Shown: in pieces, positions 5,240 to 6,030 of the stretch
How positions within the stretch are numbered: the stretch's first letter is position 1
Layout of the letters: each line of letters starts with the position of its first letter
Assembly (NCBI GenBank): GCA_937891125.1
Contig: CALAEZ010000008.1
Coordinates: 1 to 6,030, forward strand
Source of the DNA: an uncultured Treponema sp.
GTDB lineage: Bacteria; Spirochaetota; Spirochaetia; Treponematales; Treponemataceae
Direction: 5' to 3'
DNA length: 6,030 nt
Notes under the pieces: generated by a model
What the model saw: only the letters and a program-made list of their open reading frames with translations
The model's database searches: none
What the model was told of the DNA's origin: nothing
Position numbers and translations under genes: made by a program

Positions 5240-6030
5240 TGGCAAACACGACAAACGCAACGAACGGACTTTTGAAATTCATCACCTGCGGCAGCGTAGA
5301 CGACGGAAAATCCACGCTGATTGGTCACATTTTGTACGACGCAAAGCTCCTGTATGCAGATCAGGAGCAGGCGCTTGCACTCGACAGCAAAGTCGGAAGC
5401 CGCGGCGGAGCAATCGACTATTCGCTCCTGTTGGACGGCCTTATGGCAGAGCGCGAGCAGGGCATTACGATTGATGTCGCTTACCGCTACTTTTCGACAG
5501 AAAAGCGCAGCTTTATCGTTGCCGATACCCCCGGCCACGAAGAATACACGCGGAACATGGCGGTAGGCGCCTCTTTTGCTGACCTTGCCATCATTCTGGT
5601 GGACGCAAAACAGGGCGTTCTGGTGCAGACGCGCCGCCACGCACGTATCTGCTCGCTCATGGGCATCCGTCACTTTATCTTTGCGGTGAACAAGATGGAT
5701 TTGACCGGCTACAGCGAAAGCCGCTTTGCGGAAGTCTCCGCACAGATTGACGGCATTGTCTCCGAGCTGCACTTGCAGGACGTGGTGATTATTCCGGTGA
5801 GCGCAACTGAAGGCGACAATGTGACAAAGCCCAGCGCCGCGATGAGCTGGTATAAGGGCGAGACGATTCTGTCGCATCTGGAGACCGTGGAAGTGCGCGA
5901 GGGCGCAGAATCAGACGACGGCTTTTATCTACCGGTGCAGCGCGTCTGCCGCCCGAACCACGACTTCCGCGGCTTTATGGGACAGATTGAAGCGGGCGCA
6001 ATTTCTGTCGGTGAGGAAGTGACGGCGCTT
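5239..6030 (+). CDS. cysN: Sulfate adenylyltransferase subunit 1 (GTPase subunit), 3'-truncated by window edge
   Basis: CysN is an EF-Tu-like GTPase whose GTP hydrolysis drives the unfavourable formation of APS by CysD. The frame stays open to the window end, giving 264 residues of an expected 470 or so. All G-domain motifs are visible: P-loop GSVDDGKST (18-26), switch I region REQGITIDVAYRYF (72-85) with the conserved Thr, DTPGH (96-100), NKMD (151-154) and SA (188-189). The segment AREQGITIDVAYRYFST and its neighbours are typical of CysN rather than EF-Tu or SelB. The second beta-barrel domain begins near residue 225 (FYLPVQRVCRPNHDFRGFMGQI). The ATG overlaps the cysD stop by one base. Whether a CysC kinase domain is fused at the C-terminus cannot be seen; an APS-reducing pathway would not need one. 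Confidence 0.95.
   Translation, partial: MANTTNATNGLLKFITCGSVDDGKSTLIGHILYDAKLLYADQEQALALDSKVGSRGGAIDYSLLLDGLMAEREQGITIDVAYRYFSTEKRSFIVADTPGHEEYTRNMAVGASFADLAIILVDAKQGVLVQTRRHARICSLMGIRHFIFAVNKMDLTGYSESRFAEVSAQIDGIVSELHLQDVVIIPVSATEGDNVTKPSAAMSWYKGETILSHLETVEVREGAESDDGFYLPVQRVCRPNHDFRGFMGQIEAGAISVGEEVTAL

Noticed and set aside
5236..5877. Antisense open frame (213 codons) opposite cysN
   Set aside because: It covers the strongly conserved CysN G domain and shows no recognisable motifs.
1..6030. DNA phosphorothioation (Dnd-like) system linking sulfur genes and DNA modification
   Set aside because: The CysD-like protein has full CysD hallmarks and is coupled to CysN; no Dnd gene is visible, and the modification enzyme is a SAM-dependent methyltransferase.

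Overview
The window looks like the chromosome of an anaerobic bacterium. I lean to a spirochaete of the Treponema group, because the gap at 1961-2215 is built from short words (agcgtag, gcgttagc, gcgaag) that I associate from memory with Treponema intergenic repeats. This assignment is tentative. By eye, the left third (restriction-modification gene) is more AT-rich and rich in AAA codons, while the right two thirds (sulfate genes) are GC-rich with many GCG/CGC codons. This fits an accessory gene beside a metabolic operon.

Layout, all on the plus strand: (1) positions 2-1960 hold the last 652 codons of an MmeI-like (type IIG/IIL) adenine-N6 DNA methyltransferase whose start lies upstream. It carries an 82-bp palindromic element inside its reading frame (849-930). 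(2) Positions 1961-2215 hold no gene. The left part is a mosaic of short repeats and hairpins that shares words with the element inside the gene. The right part holds a candidate promoter with a perfect 26-bp palindrome and three TAATTC/GAATTA half-sites at 11-bp steps. (3) Positions 2216-6030 hold a compact operon: flavoprotein APS reductase alpha subunit (aprA-like), its small two-cluster ferredoxin partner (aprB-like), sulfate adenylyltransferase small subunit (cysD) and its GTPase subunit (cysN, cut by the window end). The genes overlap by 17 nt, are separated by 11 nt, and overlap by 1 nt, so tight translational coupling is likely.

Together CysD and CysN would turn sulfate and ATP, driven by GTP hydrolysis, into APS. 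The AprA/AprB pair would then reduce APS to sulfite and AMP, bypassing PAPS. Pairing a dissimilatory-type APS reductase with the assimilatory CysDN enzyme is known from some clostridia (I recall the Clostridium acetobutylicum CAC0104-CAC0110 region). The system is therefore uncommon but not new; I read it as sulfate assimilation. The least explained parts are the palindrome inside the methyltransferase gene, the related intergenic mosaic, and the operator-like DNA in front of aprA.
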